The notes under the pieces are model-generated. The model was given only the letters and a program-made list of their open reading frames with translations. It ran no database searches and had not been told where the DNA came from. Positions 61,746 through 64,000 of a DNA stretch of 64,000 nucleotides are shown piece after piece. The translations under genes were made by a program, and so were the position numbers. This DNA is from Nonomuraea indica. GTDB taxonomy: Bacteria > Actinomycetota > Actinomycetes > Streptosporangiales > Streptosporangiaceae. The DNA lies in NCBI RefSeq assembly GCF_002850745.1, contig NZ_KZ559468.1:62001-126000 (forward strand), read 5' to 3'. Each line of letters starts with the position of its first letter. Positions within the stretch are counted from its first letter, which is position 1.

Positions 61746-63108
61746 CGGGCAGCGTCAAGGTCACCTCCAGCCCGTGCGGCCGGGCGGCCGACAGCGTCAT
61801 GGAGCCGCCGCTGCGCTCGGCCAGGGTCCGCGTGATCGCCAGGCCGAGGCCCGTGCCCGGCACGTTCTGGTGGCGCGGGCTGCGCCAGAACCTGTCGCCC
61901 GCGCGGGCCAGCTCGTCGCCGGTCAGGCCCGGACCCCCGTCGCGGACCACGACGCGCACCTCCTCGCCGAGGCGGCTGGCCGTCACCTCCACCGGGCGGC
62001 CCTGCCCGAACTTCAGCGCGTTGTCGAGCAGGGCGTCCAGGGCGTGGTCGAGCAGGTCGGGCACCCCGGTGACGGTCAGCCCCTCCGGCACGTCCACCGT
62101 CAGCGGCGTCGCCGAGCTGTCGTAGGCGGCCCGCCACGCCAGCGCCCGCCTGCGCACCGCGGCCGCCACGTCGATCGGGCCGGGCGGCTCGTGCGCGGCC
62201 TCCGCGCGGGCGAGCTGCAGCAGCGCGTCCACGCTCTCGCCCAGCCGGTCGGCCTCCTCCAGGGCGAGCCGCAGCTCCTCGCGACCGTGCGGGTCGAGGA
62301 CGGTGGACTCGGCGTTCTCCACCCGCAGCCGCAGCGCCGTCAGCGGGTTGCGGAGCTGGTGGGAGGCCTGGGCGACGAACGCCCGCTGCTTCAGCACGGC
62401 GGCGGCGACGCCGTCGGCCATCGCGTTGAAGCTCGCCGCCAGCCGCCGCAGCTCCGGCGGCCCGGTCCGGTCGGACACGTGCGCGGCGTGCCGGCCGGAC
62501 CCCACGGCGTGCGCCGCCTCGTCGAGCTCGTGCACCGGGCGCAGCACCCACCGCACCACCGGCACCGCCACCGCCAGCGCCACGACGAGCAGCGCCACCA
62601 GGCCGCCGAGGGCGAGGACGGCCAGCCGCGCGGCGACCTCCTCCCGCGCCCGGTCCGTCGGCGTGATCGTCACGGCCGCGCCGAGCACCCGCCCGTCGCG
62701 CACCACCGGCTCGACCACCACGTACGGCCGCTCGTCCCACGGCCACAGCACGTGCGGCCGCTGCGGCGGCCGCCCGGCGAGCCCGCGCAGCAGGGGGACG
62801 CGCACCCCCTCCTGCTCGGGGGACATCCCCTCGCGGGACGAGGCGACCACCTGCCCGTCGGAGTTCACCACCATCACCGGCGTGTCGTACAGCTCGTCGT
62901 AGCGCAGCAGGTCGGCCGTCAGCCGGCGGGTCCGGCCGGTGGACAGCGCCGCCTCCGCCACGTCGGCGAACCGGGCGGTGTCGTCGGCCCGGCTGATGAA
63001 CAGCTCCTGCGACGCCTGGTCGGCCCCCGCCACCGCCAGCGGCAGCCCGAGCGCCGCCACCAGGCCGGCGACCAGGCCGATCACGATCACGAGCAGACGT
63101 CTGCGCAC
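61681..63108 (-). CDS. HAMP-HisKA sensor histidine kinase
   Basis: A 475-residue membrane kinase. TM1 (RRRLLVIVIGLVAGLVAALG) is followed by an extracellular sensor of about 120 residues, TM2 at about 155-178, HAMP, and HisKA with H250 in ASHQLRNPLTALRLRVENAE. The HATPase has DNALKFG, RDGGPGL and GTGLGLAI. The GTG start follows GGGAGG. The last 20 residues (Pro/Ala/Ser-rich) run into the convergent TAXI gene. As a classical HisKA enzyme it is the better cognate for the OmpR-type regulator at 60107. Confidence 0.93.
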   Translation of the reverse strand: MRRRLLVIVIGLVAGLVAALGLPLAVAGADQASQELFISRADDTARFADVAEAALSTGRTRRLTADLLRYDELYDTPVMVVNSDGQVVASSREGMSPEQEGVRVPLLRGLAGRPPQRPHVLWPWDERPYVVVEPVVRDGRVLGAAVTITPTDRAREEVAARLAVLALGGLVALLVVALAVAVPVVRWVLRPVHELDEAAHAVGSGRHAAHVSDRTGPPELRRLAASFNAMADGVAAAVLKQRAFVAQASHQLRNPLTALRLRVENAESTVLDPHGREELRLALEEADRLGESVDALLQLARAEAAHEPPGPIDVAAAVRRRALAWRAAYDSSATPLTVDVPEGLTVTGVPDLLDHALDALLDNALKFGQGRPVEVTASRLGEEVRVVVRDGGPGLTGDELARAGDRFWRSPRHQNVPGTGLGLAITRTLAERSGGSMTLSAARPHGLEVTLTLPVSGAPSDTSAPPPRAAPAGTS

Positions 63109-63243
63109 CGGGCCTCCCTTCGCTGAGGAGATTGTCACGGCCCGGCGGGCCGAGGGGAAGCCGCCGCATGGCGGAGACGGGGTCGGGTAGCGAACTACGG
63201 ACGTAAGCTGTGCTGAACGCTCCTGCGAGAACACCTGGGTGCC

Positions 63244-64000
63244 ATGACGTCCACCGACGCTCCCGCGCGGCCGACGAGGCGGCTCGCCGCCAACGTGCGG
63301 GCCGGACTCAACTGGGTGTGCGACACCAAGCACTTCGCGATCCTGCGCGCGGCCACCAACGCCGGCGTCACCTACCGGGTGACGGGCCTGGCCGGCGAGG
63401 CGGCGTTCTTCGCCCTGCTGTCCCTGCCGCCCTTCGTGCTGGGCCTCATCGGCGTGCTGGCCAAGCTGGGCACCTGGCTCGGCAGGGACCGCGTCGAGGA
63501 GGTCCACCGGTGGGTGATCGACCAGGCCGGCGTGCTGTTCACCCAGGACACGATCGCCACCGTGGTCGACCCGCTCATCAACGACGTGCTGCGCGACGAC
63601 GCCAGCAAGGTGTCGATCATCTCGCTGGGCTTCCTGCTGTCGCTCTGGTCGGGCTCGCGCGCCCTCTACGTCTACGTCGACCTCATCTCCGTCGCCTACG
63701 GGCTGGGGGAGGAGCGCGGCATCGTCCGCACCCGGCTGATGTCCTTCGGCCTGTACGTGGTGGGGCTCGTCATCGGCATCATCGTCATGCCGATCCTCGT
63801 CATCGGGCCCACCCTGCTCAAGGACGCCCTGCCCGGCGAGTACGGAGTCATGATCGACCTGCTCTACTGGCCGGTCGTGATCATCGGGTCGGTGCTGTTC
63901 CTCACGGTGCTCTACCACGTGAGCGTGCCGGTGCGCACCAAGTGGTACCGGGAGCTGCCCGGCGCGATCCTCGCGCTGATGCTGTGGATCGCCTGCGCCG
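63244..64000 (+). CDS. YihY/virulence factor BrkB family membrane protein, N-terminal part
   Basis: The frame runs from ATG 63244 off the right edge; 252 codons are visible. It shows the YihY/UPF0761 pattern: an amphipathic start, YRVTGLAGEAAFFALLSLPP, then LINDVLRDDASKVSIISLGF and LLSLWSGSRALYVYVD, with five hydrophobic segments so far (LPPFVLGLIGVLA, IISLGFLLSLWSG, FGLYVVGLVIGIIVMPILVI, WPVVIIGSVLFLTVLYHV and ILALMLWIACA). Function of the family is unsettled; transport or a former RNase BN label. The true end is outside the window. Confidence 0.9.
   Translation, partial: MTSTDAPARPTRRLAANVRAGLNWVCDTKHFAILRAATNAGVTYRVTGLAGEAAFFALLSLPPFVLGLIGVLAKLGTWLGRDRVEEVHRWVIDQAGVLFTQDTIATVVDPLINDVLRDDASKVSIISLGFLLSLWSGSRALYVYVDLISVAYGLGEERGIVRTRLMSFGLYVVGLVIGIIVMPILVIGPTLLKDALPGEYGVMIDLLYWPVVIIGSVLFLTVLYHVSVPVRTKWYRELPGAILALMLWIACA

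Overview
The window is very GC-rich actinomycete chromosome. GTG starts, ATGA/GTGA gene overlaps, mycothiol-era actinobacterial families, DUF3000, a coproporphyrin-dependent heme set, and a Streptomyces-subtilisin-inhibitor-type protein all point to Actinomycetota. By gene content the best guess is Streptosporangiales (Nonomuraea-like); that placement is inference. No rRNA, tRNA, CRISPR array, IS element or prophage was seen. The window opens inside dxs and closes inside a YihY/BrkB-family gene.

Layout. 0-6.2 kb: dxs end, an amino-acid permease, a secreted SSI-type protease inhibitor and a fadB/fadA beta-oxidation pair. 6.6-13.6 kb: a membrane-anchored low-complexity protein, a LacI regulator with a sugar isomerase and a phosphodiesterase, then a PEP-synthase/rifampin-phosphotransferase-like enzyme. 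14-19 kb: threonine synthase-like enzyme divergent from an RpiR regulator, and a TetR/secreted-protein pair divergent from an alpha/beta hydrolase. 18.9-24.8 kb: an ECF41-type sigma factor (with a fused C-terminal regulatory domain) divergent from an operon of AhpD-like, NmrA-like, isochorismatase-like, P450, membrane protein and epimerase genes, with matching promoter motifs in both directions. 24.8-28.1 kb: a three-gene carbohydrate-catabolic operon (oxidoreductase, DUF993 aldolase-like, isomerase) behind a perfect LacI-type operator.

28-36 kb: RNase D, DUF3000, then heme genes hemE, cgoX (hemY) and chdC (hemQ) of the coproporphyrin-dependent route, plus a DUF4349 lipoprotein. 36-47 kb: MsrB, a LigD-type polymerase, TPR protein, aldehyde dehydrogenase, YfiH/laccase-domain protein, OsmC, GlgX, a RibD-like reductase coupled to an ATP-dependent DNA ligase, and an ankyrin/HEAT protein. 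48-53 kb: DUF1707 protein and an assimilatory sulfate-reduction operon (sir, small zinc-ribbon protein, cysH, cbiX-like) headed by a short leader-peptide gene and hairpins. 54-63 kb: a TAXI-type TRAP transporter next to a CvnA-CvnB-like fusion kinase, a response regulator, a second TAXI binding protein and a classical sensor kinase; this looks like a dedicated solute-sensing and uptake island.

Two general themes: many genes lack a Shine-Dalgarno sequence but have a TANNNT -10 hexamer 6-8 nt before the start codon (leaderless transcripts), and several loci carry short tandem repeats whose length is a multiple of three.
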